A stretch of 12,263 nucleotides of DNA from positions 1-12,263 of the forward strand of contig JAFAFF010000087.1 in the NCBI GenBank assembly GCA_023423605.1. The letters run 5' to 3'. The first letter of the stretch is position 1. The number at the start of each line of letters is the position of its first letter. The DNA is from Pseudomonadota bacterium. GTDB taxonomy: Bacteria; Pseudomonadota; Gammaproteobacteria; Xanthomonadales; Xanthomonadaceae. Positions 1 to 8,828 of the stretch are shown here, piece after piece. Made by a program: the position numbers and the translations under genes. The notes below the pieces were generated by a model, which had not been told where the DNA came from, ran no database searches, and saw only the letters and a list, made by a program, of their open reading frames with translations.

Positions 1-26
1 CCTTTCGCAGGCCAAGAATCGTCCGC

Positions 27-941
<915 letters not shown>

Positions 942-1014
942 CCCCGCATTGCCCTCCCCGCACCCCCGGGCGCCGGCCGCGTCGCGCGCTGCGTCCCACC
1001 ACAGGATTGAACCG

Positions 1015-3084
1015 ATGAGCCAACTGTCTCCCCTGCTGATCGAACTGGGCACCGAAGAACTGCCGGTGAAGGCGCTGCCGGGCCTGGCCCGGGCGTTCTT
1101 CGACGGTGTCGTCGAAGGCCTGCGCAGGCGCGGCGTGGAACTGGAACTGGGCGATGCCCATCCGCTGTCCACGCCGCGTCGCCTGGCCGTGCTGCTGCCC
1201 GGTGTCGGCATGCAGCAGCCGGAACAGCGCAGTGAAGTGCTGGGCCCGTACCTGAACATAGCGCTGGACGCCGACGGCCAGCCCACCAAGGCACTGCAGG
1301 GTTTTGCCGCCAAGGCCGGGATCGACTGGAGCGCGCTGGAAAGGACCACCGACAGCAAGGGCGAGCGTTTCGTCCACCGCGCCGTGAAACCAGGGGCGAG
1401 CACAGCCGACCTGCTGCCGGAGATCCTGCGCGAGGCCATCGCCGGCATGCCGATTCCCAAGCCGATGCGCTGGGGCGCGCACGCCTGGGGCTTCGCACGG
1501 CCGGTGCATTGGCTGGTGCTGCTGCACGGCACCGAGGTGGTGCCGGCCGAACTGTTCGGGTTGCAGGCCGGCCGCAGGACGCGCGGTCATCGCTTCCTGC
1601 ACGATCAGGAGATCCGCCTCGGCCAGGCGCAGGACTATCAGACGGCGCTGGAAGCGGCGTTCGTGCTGGTGGACCCGAAGGCGCGCCGCGAACGCATCGT
1701 CGCCGAAGTACAGGCCGCCGCCGCCAAGGCCGGTGGCCAGGCGCGCATCACCGATGACAATCTGGAACAGGTGGTGAACCTGGTCGAGTGGCCAGCGGCA
1801 GTCCTGTGCAGCTTCGAGCGCGACTTCCTGGCCGTGCCGCAGGAAGCGCTGATCGAAACGATGGAGATCAACCAGAAGTTCTTCCCGGTGCTGGATGGCG
1901 GTGGCACGCTGACCGAGAAGTTCATCGGCATCGCCAACATTGAATCGAAGGACGTGGCCGAAGTGGCCAAGGGCTACGAGCGGGTGATCCGCCCGCGTTT
2001 CGCCGATGCCCGGTTCTTCTTCGACGAAGACCTGAAGCAGGGCCTGCAGGCGATGGGTGATGGCCTGAAAACGGTGACCTACCAGGCGAAGCTGGGCAGT
2101 GTAGCCGACAAGGTGGCGCGCGTGGTGGCCCTGGCCGAGGTGATCGCGCCGCAGGTCGGTGCCGAGCCGTTGCTGGCCAAGCGTGCCGCGCAGCTGGCCA
2201 AGAACGATCTGCAATCGCGCATGGTCAACGAGTTCCCGGAACTGCAGGGCATCGCCGGGCGCCACTACGCGCAGGCGGCGGGTGAACCTGACGAGGTGGC
2301 ACTGGCCATCGATGAGGCGTACCAGCCGCGTTTCGGTGGCGATGACATCGCATTGTCGTCTCTGGGCAAGGTGCTGGCCATCGCCGAGCGCACCGACACC
2401 CTGGCCGGTGGCTTTGCCGCAGGCCTGAAGCCCACCGGCAACAAGGATCCGTTCGCGCTGCGTCGCAATGCATTGGGTCTGGCGCGCACCATCATCGAAA
2501 GCGGCTTCGATCTGGACCTGCGCGCGCTGCTTGCGCGGGCCAATGCCGCCCTGGCGCCGCGCGGCGTGCAGGCCGATGTGGGCGAACTCTACGATTTCAT
2601 TCTTGAACGCCTGCGTGGTTACTACGCCGACAAGGGCATACCGGCCGCATACTTCAACGCAGTGGCGGAGCTGAAACCCGCTTCGCTTTACGACTTCGAT
2701 CGTCGCCTTGACGCTATCGGCACCTTTGCCGCGCTGCCGGAAGCCCCGGCCCTTGCGGCGGCCAACAAGCGTATCGGCAACATCCTGCGCAAGGCCGATA
2801 TCGATATTCCCGGCCAGATCAACCCGGCGCTGCTGCAGGAAGAGGCCGAGCGCGCACTCGCCGAAGCCGTGGCCGCCGCCATCGAAGAAACCAGTGCCAG
2901 CCTGCAGCGCAAGGACTATGTCAGCGTGCTGGAGCGTCTCGCCCAGCTGCGTCCCCAGGTGGATGCGTTCTTCGACCAGGTGATGGTCAATGCCGATGAC
3001 CCGGCGGTACGTGCAAACCGCCTGGCGCTGCTGAAGCGGCTTGCCGATCGCTTCGACGCAGTGGCTTCACTGGCCCAGCTGTGA
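1015..3084 (+). CDS. glyS: Glycyl-tRNA synthetase beta subunit
   Basis: GlyS is the large tRNA-binding subunit partnering GlyQ in glycyl-tRNA synthetase; it recognises tRNA-Gly and carries HD-like and anticodon-binding domains. The reading frame is open from 859, but ATG 1015 is the supported start. It has an AGGA ribosome-binding site at 1003-1006, the standard beginning [17 protein letters not shown], and it yields 689 residues, the same as E. coli GlyS. Family-typical blocks visible are LGTEELP near residues 11-17, NKDPFALRR near 476-484 and [15 protein letters not shown] near 583-597, the last leading into the C-terminal anticodon-binding region. The 73-bp gap after glyQ is GC-rich with no terminator, so the two genes are likely cotranscribed. 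No terminator follows its stop at 3082-3084 either, and the next ORF begins 22 bp later, so readthrough into the T3SS operon is possible. Confidence 0.98.
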   Translation: MSQLSPLLIELGTEELPVKALPGLARAFFDGVVEGLRRRGVELELGDAHPLSTPRRLAVLLPGVGMQQPEQRSEVLGPYLNIALDADGQPTKALQGFAAKAGIDWSALERTTDSKGERFVHRAVKPGASTADLLPEILREAIAGMPIPKPMRWGAHAWGFARPVHWLVLLHGTEVVPAELFGLQAGRRTRGHRFLHDQEIRLGQAQDYQTALEAAFVLVDPKARRERIVAEVQAAAAKAGGQARITDDNLEQVVNLVEWPAAVLCSFERDFLAVPQEALIETMEINQKFFPVLDGGGTLTEKFIGIANIESKDVAEVAKGYERVIRPRFADARFFFDEDLKQGLQAMGDGLKTVTYQAKLGSVADKVARVVALAEVIAPQVGAEPLLAKRAAQLAKNDLQSRMVNEFPELQGIAGRHYAQAAGEPDEVALAIDEAYQPRFGGDDIALSSLGKVLAIAERTDTLAGGFAAGLKPTGNKDPFALRRNALGLARTIIESGFDLDLRALLARANAALAPRGVQADVGELYDFILERLRGYYADKGIPAAYFNAVAELKPASLYDFDRRLDAIGTFAALPEAPALAAANKRIGNILRKADIDIPGQINPALLQEEAERALAEAVAAAIEETSASLQRKDYVSVLERLAQLRPQVDAFFDQVMVNADDPAVRANRLALLKRLADRFDAVASLAQL

Positions 3085-3106
3085 GCTGACGTAATACAGG
3101 GGACCG

Positions 3107-3193
3107 ATGACGTCGGCCTCCTTCGCAGCGCAACAAGATCGCAATTCGGCTCATAGCCCGAACCGTCGTGACGCAACACCATCTGCGTCATGA
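3107..3193 (+). CDS. Putative 28-residue leader peptide upstream of the InvF-like regulator
   Basis: This is a small ORF of 28 codons, beginning MTSASFAAQQ and ending ATPSAS. It starts at an ATG preceded by AGGGGA at 3098-3103 (about 4-6 nt spacing), a better ribosome-binding site than anything in front of the regulator. It ends at TGA 3191-3193, and the regulator ATG is at 3190-3192, a four-base ATGA overlap. The peptide is Ser/Ala/Arg rich, has no run of one amino acid of the kind used in classic attenuators, no membrane segment, and no family I recognise. Its likely role, if translated, is in cis: carrying ribosomes to the regulator start and opening the hairpin at 3164-3195. This is inferred from layout only. 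A chance ORF in a GC-rich spacer is the alternative. Confidence 0.5.
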   Translation: MTSASFAAQQDRNSAHSPNRRDATPSAS

Positions 3194-3195
3194 CG
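3164..3195 (+). promoter_or_regulatory. Hairpin sequestering the regulator start codon
   Basis: An inverted repeat pairs CGTCGTGACGCA (3164-3175) with TGCGTCATGACG (3184-3195). It is 12 pairs long, one of them G-U in RNA, with an 8-base loop (3176-3183). The regulator ATG (3190-3192) and the leader stop (3191-3193) both lie in the 3' arm. There is no U-run after the stem and coding sequence continues through it, so it is not an intrinsic terminator. In mRNA it would hide the regulator start unless a ribosome translating the leader melts it. It could instead be a dyad bound by a DNA-binding protein. The pairing is seen directly; the regulatory role is inference. Confidence 0.6.
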
Positions 3196-3945
3196 TACCG
3201 TGTACTTCTTTCCCAGGATTCACAGGAAGGCTCCGCCTTTTCCGTACTGCTGCCACGCGGCGAGTCGCTCCTGCTGGTGGCGGCCGATGAAGGTGGCGAG
3301 ATACAGGTAGGGACGGGCCAGAGGACCAGCCGACAGCGCCATGCCGTTGCGGGCGGGCACACGCTGCTCATCCTCGCCGGCACCCGTCCCGTGCAGGTCT
3401 GGAGCAACGGCTGCTGGGCCTGTCCAGCGGGCAGTGAATCCACTCGCCTGCTTGCCTTCCACGACCATGCGATGAACCTGCAGCGTCCGCTGCCGGAAGA
3501 CGGCCGGCTGCCGGTAACGCTGGAAGCGCCATGCGACCTGTCCGACCCCGTCGCCGCGCGCCAGTGGCTGACGGCGCAACTGCTTGACGAAGGTGCCGCT
3601 CTCCGCGTCGCAGCGTCGACATGGGCGGTCCGCGAGGCCTACCAGCTGGTACGGTTCGTCCTGGAACACCCCGAGATGGGCGTGCAGCAGCTGGCCGACC
3701 GGTATGGCCTGTCAGTGGCCCAGTTCCGCCGCATAGGGCGCAAGGCCTTCGGTCGCTCGCTCAAGGAGCAGCTGAGACTGCTGCGCGCCGGGCGCGTGCT
3801 GCACCGCTATGCCGATACCGGACACACCTTCACCCGCCTTTCCTCGGATTTCGGATTCTCCTCGCCCTCCCATTTCTGCAGCGAGATCAAGGCGCTGCTC
3901 GGTCGTTCACCCAGTTCGATCTTCCAGCAGGTGAACGCGCCGTGA
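3190..3945 (+). CDS. invF: AraC-family transcriptional regulator, InvF-like
   Basis: This is an AraC/XylS-type DNA-binding activator related to Salmonella InvF and Shigella MxiE, which with a translocator chaperone (SicA or IpgC) turn on effector and translocon genes. It has 251 residues. The C-terminal AraC domain holds two helix-turn-helix units, near residues 164-186 (LADRYGLSVAQFRRIGRKAF) and near 215-241 (DFGFSSPSHFCSEIKALLG). The SSPSHF.SEIK.L.G.SP stretch matches my memory of InvF closely. The N-terminal 150 residues have no recognisable ligand domain; they include a CWAC pair at Cys75 and Cys78. ATG 3190 is the only reasonable start, because an in-frame stop lies at 3169-3171 and the next Met is residue 95. 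It has no ribosome-binding site, overlaps the leader ORF by ATGA, and sits inside a hairpin, suggesting coupled translation. The end overlaps sctC by four bases. Assignment as invF rests on both sequence and gene order. Confidence 0.9.
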   Translation: MTYRVLLSQDSQEGSAFSVLLPRGESLLLVAADEGGEIQVGTGQRTSRQRHAVAGGHTLLILAGTRPVQVWSNGCWACPAGSESTRLLAFHDHAMNLQRPLPEDGRLPVTLEAPCDLSDPVAARQWLTAQLLDEGAALRVAASTWAVREAYQLVRFVLEHPEMGVQQLADRYGLSVAQFRRIGRKAFGRSLKEQLRLLRAGRVLHRYADTGHTFTRLSSDFGFSSPSHFCSEIKALLGRSPSSIFQQVNAP

Positions 3946-5657
3946 TCTCCAGACTGTCCGTACCTGCCGCGCTCGTCCTGCTCCTCGGCACGTGGCCCGG
4001 CGCCGTGCATGCGCAGGACGATGCCGCCGCCACGGCGCCGCTCGAAAACACGGCCGTTGCCCACCGCGGCACCCTGTCGCCGGAAAGCACCTTCGTGTCC
4101 CGTGGTGATGGTGTCGGACTGCTGCTGCAGGCAATTGCCGCGCGGATGCAACAACCGGTAATCGTCAGTCCGAAGGCACAGAAGAAGCGCGTGGAAGGCA
4201 GCTTCGGGCTGCGCGATCCGCACACCGTGCTGGAGCAGCTCGCGCGCGATCTGGGCATGGTCTGGTACACCGACGGACAGGCCCTGTACGTCTACGATGC
4301 CAGCGAAATCCGTAATGCCGTAGGGCACATGCAGCACGCCTCCATAGCCGTGCTCAATGATTTCCTGAGGCGAGCGCGTCTCGCCGACACACGTTACGCC
4401 CTGCGCGGCGGCAGTGCGGAAGGTACGTTCTATGTCTCTGGACCGCCAGTCTATGTAGAGATCGTCATCAATGCCGCGCGCTATCTTGATGAGCTCTATC
4501 GTGGCGCCGATGCACGCGCCGAGCACGTGGACGTCATAGCCCTGCGCAACAGCTTCGCACAGGGCCGGCGTTATGGCGTGCGTGGCTGGGAGACCACGTT
4601 GCCCGGCATGGCCGAATCGCTGGCCCGCGTGCTGAGCGACTCAGGCGTCACCGACATCATCGTGCGTCGGACAGCAACGGACGAAGCCTCCGTGGCGCAA
4701 GGCAGCGACCTCGCCAACACCATCGATCCGATGTCCACCCGTGCTGCCGCCCTGGGTGCCGACGTCCGACGCAACAGTGCGCCGCCGGCACTGCCGCCCA
4801 CCATCGTCATCGCCTATCCGGAGACGAACAGCCTGATCGTTCGCGGGACACTGGGCGGGATACAGAAAGTGAGGCAGCTGGTGGCCGAGCTTGATCTCGC
4901 ACGAAAACAGGTTGAGCTGTCGCTATGGATCATCGATGTGCACAAGACCGAGCTGGATGCGCTGGGTGTCAAGTGGTCCGGCGAGGTCGGGGTGTCCGGG
5001 CGCCTGGGCATCGGCTTCAACGGCGGATCCTCGACGCTGGATGGTGAACGGTTTCTTGCCTCCGTAACGGCACTTTCCGAACGCGGCCACGCCAGCATCG
5101 TGTCGCGCCCCGTGCTGCTGACGCAGGAAAACGTCATGGCCCACTTCGACAGCAACAGCACCTTCTATGCGCGCCTGGAGGCCGAACGCACGGCATCGCT
5201 GGAGTCCGTCACCTACGGCACGCTGGTGAGCGTGCTGCCGCGGGTATCGGCCGACGACGAAGTCGAGATGCAACTGCGCATCGAGGACGGCACCTCCAGT
5301 GGCAAGGAGGTGGAGGGGCTTCCTGTCATCAATCGGACAACCATCGATACAGTCGCAAGGGTCCCACATCGACTCAGCCTGCTGGTGGGTGGTTATACGC
5401 GACAGGAACAGTCACGTGACCGCAGCGATATTCCTTGGCTGCATCGCATCCCCCTGCTGGGTGGGCTGTTCCGCCATCGAAACGATCGCAGCCATGAGCT
5501 GGTACGCGTCTTCCTGATACAGCCTCGTGTACGCGACGCGCAGGAGCCGACGGCCGATGCCGGCTTCCATCCGCTGGACACGCTCGATCGGTCCTTGCCG
5601 GTGCATTACCAGCGGCTCAACGACACCGTGCGGGAGGCGATCGATGCTGTCCATTGA
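3942..5657 (+). CDS. sctC: Type III secretion outer-membrane secretin (InvG-like)
   Basis: SctC forms the outer-membrane ring through which the needle passes. The start is GTG 3942, overlapping the regulator stop as GTGA, with AGGTGA at 3929-3934 as ribosome-binding site. This start gives a clean signal peptide: MISR, hydrophobic core about residues 8-19, and predicted cleavage after AVHA (residue 24). The mature protein has an N0-like domain (about 45-120), N1 and N3 ring-building domains (about 125-200 and 200-325), and a secretin barrel domain (about 328-530). The barrel contains RPVLLTQEN and the signature SDIPWLHRIPLLGGLF near 495-510. Total length is 571 residues (InvG about 562). The final ~40 residues end in a helix-prone stretch (LNDTVREAIDAV), where InvG-type secretins bind their pilotin. 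The frame is open further upstream to 3621, but that part overlaps the regulator and lacks secretin features, so it is not used. Confidence 0.95.
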   Translation: MISRLSVPAALVLLLGTWPGAVHAQDDAAATAPLENTAVAHRGTLSPESTFVSRGDGVGLLLQAIAARMQQPVIVSPKAQKKRVEGSFGLRDPHTVLEQLARDLGMVWYTDGQALYVYDASEIRNAVGHMQHASIAVLNDFLRRARLADTRYALRGGSAEGTFYVSGPPVYVEIVINAARYLDELYRGADARAEHVDVIALRNSFAQGRRYGVRGWETTLPGMAESLARVLSDSGVTDIIVRRTATDEASVAQGSDLANTIDPMSTRAAALGADVRRNSAPPALPPTIVIAYPETNSLIVRGTLGGIQKVRQLVAELDLARKQVELSLWIIDVHKTELDALGVKWSGEVGVSGRLGIGFNGGSSTLDGERFLASVTALSERGHASIVSRPVLLTQENVMAHFDSNSTFYARLEAERTASLESVTYGTLVSVLPRVSADDEVEMQLRIEDGTSSGKEVEGLPVINRTTIDTVARVPHRLSLLVGGYTRQEQSRDRSDIPWLHRIPLLGGLFRHRNDRSHELVRVFLIQPRVRDAQEPTADAGFHPLDTLDRSLPVHYQRLNDTVREAIDAVH

Positions 5658-6759
5658 TACCTCCGCTGCCCGCGCTGCCGTCCAGCGGCAGCAGACCCGG
5701 CAGGCCGCCGAAACGTTGCAGGCTGAAGGCGACGACGTCCCGGTACAGCAGGCGGCGTTGCGCAAGACGGCACTGCATCAGGCCTTCGAGCTCAACGACG
5801 ATCTTTCGGGGCTGCTGTCGAGCCTCCGCCGAAGCCGTGCGAGGGAGCCTGACGGCGGTGACGTACGCGAGCAGGCATGGCTCGATCACGTCCTGGAGCC
5901 GAAGGGGCCGGAAAAAGCGTCTGCGCTTCGCCTTCAGCTCCAGCAACAGGCCTCGCACGGCATCGCCGCCCTGCGAACGTTGGTGATGCAGCTGTTTCCC
6001 GATGCCAGCGATGCAGTCGCAGTGCTGAAGGCCCTGATGTCCGAAGCCGAGCTGTCGGAGATACGCGAGACGCTGGCGGAACTGCACGATGAACTCATCG
6101 GCCAACCCGATGCGGATGGCCGCGGCGTCCGTGCAGGACTGAACATCGCGTTGAAGGCACGCCTGCACGCACCGCCGTTGCAGGCGACGGCAGTGCAGCT
6201 GAGACATACCTATCGGGAATTCCTGGCGGGCGGCGAGCCGCTGGATGCCTATGAACAATGGATCGAGGTCTATGGCTTTGAACGACGGACCCAGGTCGTG
6301 GCGTTCATCGAGCAGGCACTGGCCGCAGACATGTACGCGCTGGATCCCAGCTGCACACGGATCGAATTCGGTATGCTCCTGCAACGCGTGCGCCAGCTCA
6401 CCACGCTGCGTTCAGCCGATACCCTGTTGATCAGCCATTGCTGGCATCCGGCGCTGATGTCCCGGATCGGTGTGGACCAGCCGATGCTGCTGGGTGCCCT
6501 GCTCAGGATGATACGCCACGGTGGCGGGCTCGCCGAGCTGATCGCCGGGATGTTCGGTGGCATGCGCTTCGCGCTGGACATGAGGGAGAAGCGACTGTTC
6601 GCGCACGGTATCCGTCGGTTCCTGAAAGCGCTTCCCCACGGCCTGTGGCAGGACGCTGGCCTGCAGCTGCAGGTGGAGGACGAAGTCGATGCCGTGCTTG
6701 ATCGCATCCTTGCACACGAGCGCGGCCAGGCGACCGGCGAGCGCTGGGTAGCCGTCTGA
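5644..6759 (+). CDS. sctW: Type III secretion gatekeeper (InvE/MxiC/YopN-TyeA family)
   Basis: This is the cytosolic gatekeeper that binds the export gate and chaperones, lets translocators go first and blocks effectors until host contact. ATG 5644 has a strong GGGAGG at 5632-5637 and overlaps the secretin end by 14 bases. The resulting 371 residues match InvE (about 372), that is, YopN-like and TyeA-like parts in one chain. A disordered, Gln/Ala-rich N-terminus (about 1-40) is followed by an HrpJ-type helical region (about 45-200). Next comes a conserved stretch REFLAGGEPLDAYEQWIEVY near 191-210, then ALAADMYALDPSC, and then a TyeA-like helical region (about 285-365). The N-terminus has no cleavable signal, as expected for a T3SS substrate-like protein. 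It sits between secretin and export gate as invE does in SPI-1. Confidence 0.9.
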   Translation: MLSIDTSAARAAVQRQQTRQAAETLQAEGDDVPVQQAALRKTALHQAFELNDDLSGLLSSLRRSRAREPDGGDVREQAWLDHVLEPKGPEKASALRLQLQQQASHGIAALRTLVMQLFPDASDAVAVLKALMSEAELSEIRETLAELHDELIGQPDADGRGVRAGLNIALKARLHAPPLQATAVQLRHTYREFLAGGEPLDAYEQWIEVYGFERRTQVVAFIEQALAADMYALDPSCTRIEFGMLLQRVRQLTTLRSADTLLISHCWHPALMSRIGVDQPMLLGALLRMIRHGGGLAELIAGMFGGMRFALDMREKRLFAHGIRRFLKALPHGLWQDAGLQLQVEDEVDAVLDRILAHERGQATGERWVAV

Positions 6760-8828
6760 TGAACACCGTGAACTCATCCGCCTACGGCCTTCCGCAACTG
6801 GCCAGGGGGCTGCTGCGCCCCGAGCTGGCACTGATCATCCTGATGGCGGTCATCATCGGCATGCTGATCGTGCCGCTGCCGACGTTCCTCGTCGACCTGC
6901 TGATCGCGCTGAACCTGCTCATCGCCATCGTGATATTCCTGAGCTCGTTCTACGTCGAACGGATCCTGAATTTCTCCACCTTTCCCTCGGTGCTGCTGTT
7001 CACCACGCTGATGCGACTTGCGCTGTCGGTGAGCACCAGTCGGCTGATCCTGGTGGATGCCGACGCCGGGCATATCGTGTCGGCCTTTGGTGAATTCGTC
7101 GTCGCCGACAACCTGGTGGTCGGATTCGTGATCTTCGCGATCGTCACCATCGTGCAGTTCATTGTCATCACGAAGGGCTCCGAACGCATCGGTGAGGTGG
7201 TGGCACGCTTCTCGCTGGATGGCATGCCCGGCAAGCAGATGGGCATCGATGCCGATCTGCGAGCGGAATCCATCAACGCGGCAACAGCACAGAAGCGGCG
7301 CCGTGACGTGGAGAAGGAAAGCCAGCTCTACGGTTCCTATGACGGTGCGATGAAATTCGTGAAAGGCGATGCCATTGCCGGCATCGTCATCGTGTTCGTC
7401 AATCTGTTTGGTGGCATCGCCGTGGGCATGCTCCAGCATGGCATGGCGTTCACCGAAGCGCTGCAGGTGTTCACCCTGCTCACCATCGGTGATGGCCTGG
7501 TTGCCCAGATCCCTGCCCTGCTGATCTGCATCAGCGCCGGCTTCGTGGTTACCCGGGTAGGTGGTGAGGAAGGCAACCTGGGTGCCAGCATCATTGGCGA
7601 GCTCTTCAGCAGCCAGAAGGTGCTGGTCATTGCCGGCGGGCTGCTGCTGCTGGTGGGCGTGCTGCCGGGCTTTCCGCTCGTGGTATTCGCCCTTCTGGCG
7701 ACGGCCCTGTTCGGCCTGGCGGCCTGGCGCGCACGTCATGGCGTCGCTACTGCTGCTGCCGATGCGGACGGCGTGTCCTCGCCTGACGCAACCGGTACCA
7801 CGCAACCCGGTGCTGCAGACGATAGCGACACAAGACAGGTCAACGAGACCGTACCCCTGCTGCTGTTGCTCCCACCTGCCCATCATCACCAATGGCCTGC
7901 TGCCACTCTCGAAAGGGAGCTCAGGCAGATGCTGCATCTGCGCGCCGGAATGCGCCTGCCGTACATGATGACGCGCCGCCATGTACAGAGTGACCATCGC
8001 GTAACCGTGTTGATCAACGAGATCGTCGCGGCCAGTGCGGACATTCCGTTGGACCATGTCCGCGTGCTGGCCGACAGCGATGAACTGGCCGCGCTGGGGC
8101 AGGGACTTCAGTTGCCGGCATCGCGTGGCGGGCAGGCGTACTGGATGCCCGCCTCGATGCAGGCGCAGGTGCATGCAATGGGCCTGGTCACCCGATCGGA
8201 CCGGGAAGAGATGTATGCGCTCGTGCACGAAGCATTGATGCGAAACATCGGAGAGCTGTTCGGCATCCAGGAGACCAAGCATCTGCTGGATGAAACAGAA
8301 AAACGGTTTCCCGAGCTGCTCAAGGAGGTACATCGGCACAGCCCGGTACAGCGCGTAGCCGAAGTGCTGCAGCGACTGCAGCGCGAGGGCGTGTCCATCC
8401 GCAACATGAAGATCATCCTGGAAACGCTGGCGCAATGGGGTCAGCGCGAGAAGGACGTCATCCTGCTGGTGGAGCATGTCAGGGCCGGACTGGCGCGCTA
8501 CATCTCATCCCAGCATGCACGCGACGGCCGTATCGCGGCGGTGCTTCTGGCACCGGATACCGAGGAAGTGGTGCGCTCGGGCATCCGCCAGAGCCAGGGC
8601 GCGGCCTTCTTCAACCTGGATCCGGCCATGGCCGACCGCCTGCTGGATCGCCTTTCGCTCGCGCTTGAGCCACTCCTGGTTCACCGGCCGGAAACCGTCC
8701 TGCTGGTGGCTCCGGACATCCGCCGGTTCGTCAAGCGCTTTGTCGAAAGCCGCCTGCCGGCCTTGGCGGTGCTGTCCTTCTCCGAGATTTCGGAAGCCGT
8801 TTCCCTTGATGTCGTGAGATCACTATGA
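6759..8828 (+). CDS. sctV: Type III secretion export gate, major membrane component (InvA-like)
   Basis: SctV is the inner-membrane FHIPEP-family protein whose cytosolic domains form a nonameric ring at the export gate, docking chaperone-substrate complexes. It has 689 residues (InvA about 685). The N-terminal half has about seven or eight hydrophobic segments (roughly 22-40, 43-62, 70-90, 110-137, 205-225, 238-265, 288-323). The FHIPEP signature at about 143-166 reads RIGEVVARFSLDGMPGKQMG and continues IDAD; Val148 sits where the family usually has a small residue. A disordered linker (about 325-352) leads to the cytosolic domain (about 355-689), which ends ALAVLSFSEISEAVSLDVV, very like InvA. 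The start ATG 6759 shares one base with the sctW stop (TGATG). It has no obvious ribosome-binding site, so coupling is likely. It is a T3SS SctV rather than flagellar FlhA because it lies between secretin, gatekeeper and chaperone genes. Confidence 0.97.
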   Translation: MNTVNSSAYGLPQLARGLLRPELALIILMAVIIGMLIVPLPTFLVDLLIALNLLIAIVIFLSSFYVERILNFSTFPSVLLFTTLMRLALSVSTSRLILVDADAGHIVSAFGEFVVADNLVVGFVIFAIVTIVQFIVITKGSERIGEVVARFSLDGMPGKQMGIDADLRAESINAATAQKRRRDVEKESQLYGSYDGAMKFVKGDAIAGIVIVFVNLFGGIAVGMLQHGMAFTEALQVFTLLTIGDGLVAQIPALLICISAGFVVTRVGGEEGNLGASIIGELFSSQKVLVIAGGLLLLVGVLPGFPLVVFALLATALFGLAAWRARHGVATAAADADGVSSPDATGTTQPGAADDSDTRQVNETVPLLLLLPPAHHHQWPAATLERELRQMLHLRAGMRLPYMMTRRHVQSDHRVTVLINEIVAASADIPLDHVRVLADSDELAALGQGLQLPASRGGQAYWMPASMQAQVHAMGLVTRSDREEMYALVHEALMRNIGELFGIQETKHLLDETEKRFPELLKEVHRHSPVQRVAEVLQRLQREGVSIRNMKIILETLAQWGQREKDVILLVEHVRAGLARYISSQHARDGRIAAVLLAPDTEEVVRSGIRQSQGAAFFNLDPAMADRLLDRLSLALEPLLVHRPETVLLVAPDIRRFVKRFVESRLPALAVLSFSEISEAVSLDVVRSL

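Noticed and set aside
3092..3097. TAATAC as a possible -10 element
   Set aside because: It is only a weak match with no -35 at 16-18 bp (TTCACT is about 20 bp away). The implied start would leave the leader ribosome-binding site out of the transcript.
3122..3149. PIP-box-like pair TTCGC ... TTCGG as in HrpX-controlled Xanthomonas promoters
   Set aside because: The spacer is 18 bases rather than 15, it lies inside the leader ORF, and there is no -10 element at the right distance. TTCG words are common at this GC content.
3164..3195. Hairpin as a rho-independent terminator for glyS
   Set aside because: There is no U-run after the stem, and the stem contains the regulator start codon.
3621..3941. 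Upstream extension of the secretin frame within the regulator gene
   Set aside because: GTG 3942 gives a proper signal peptide and a GTGA junction. The upstream residues are an out-of-frame reading of the AraC domain.
6774..8477. 567-codon minus-strand open frame opposite sctV
   Set aside because: The product is extremely His/Gln/Asp rich, which is what the reverse complement of hydrophobic membrane-segment codons gives. sctV itself is clearly the gene.
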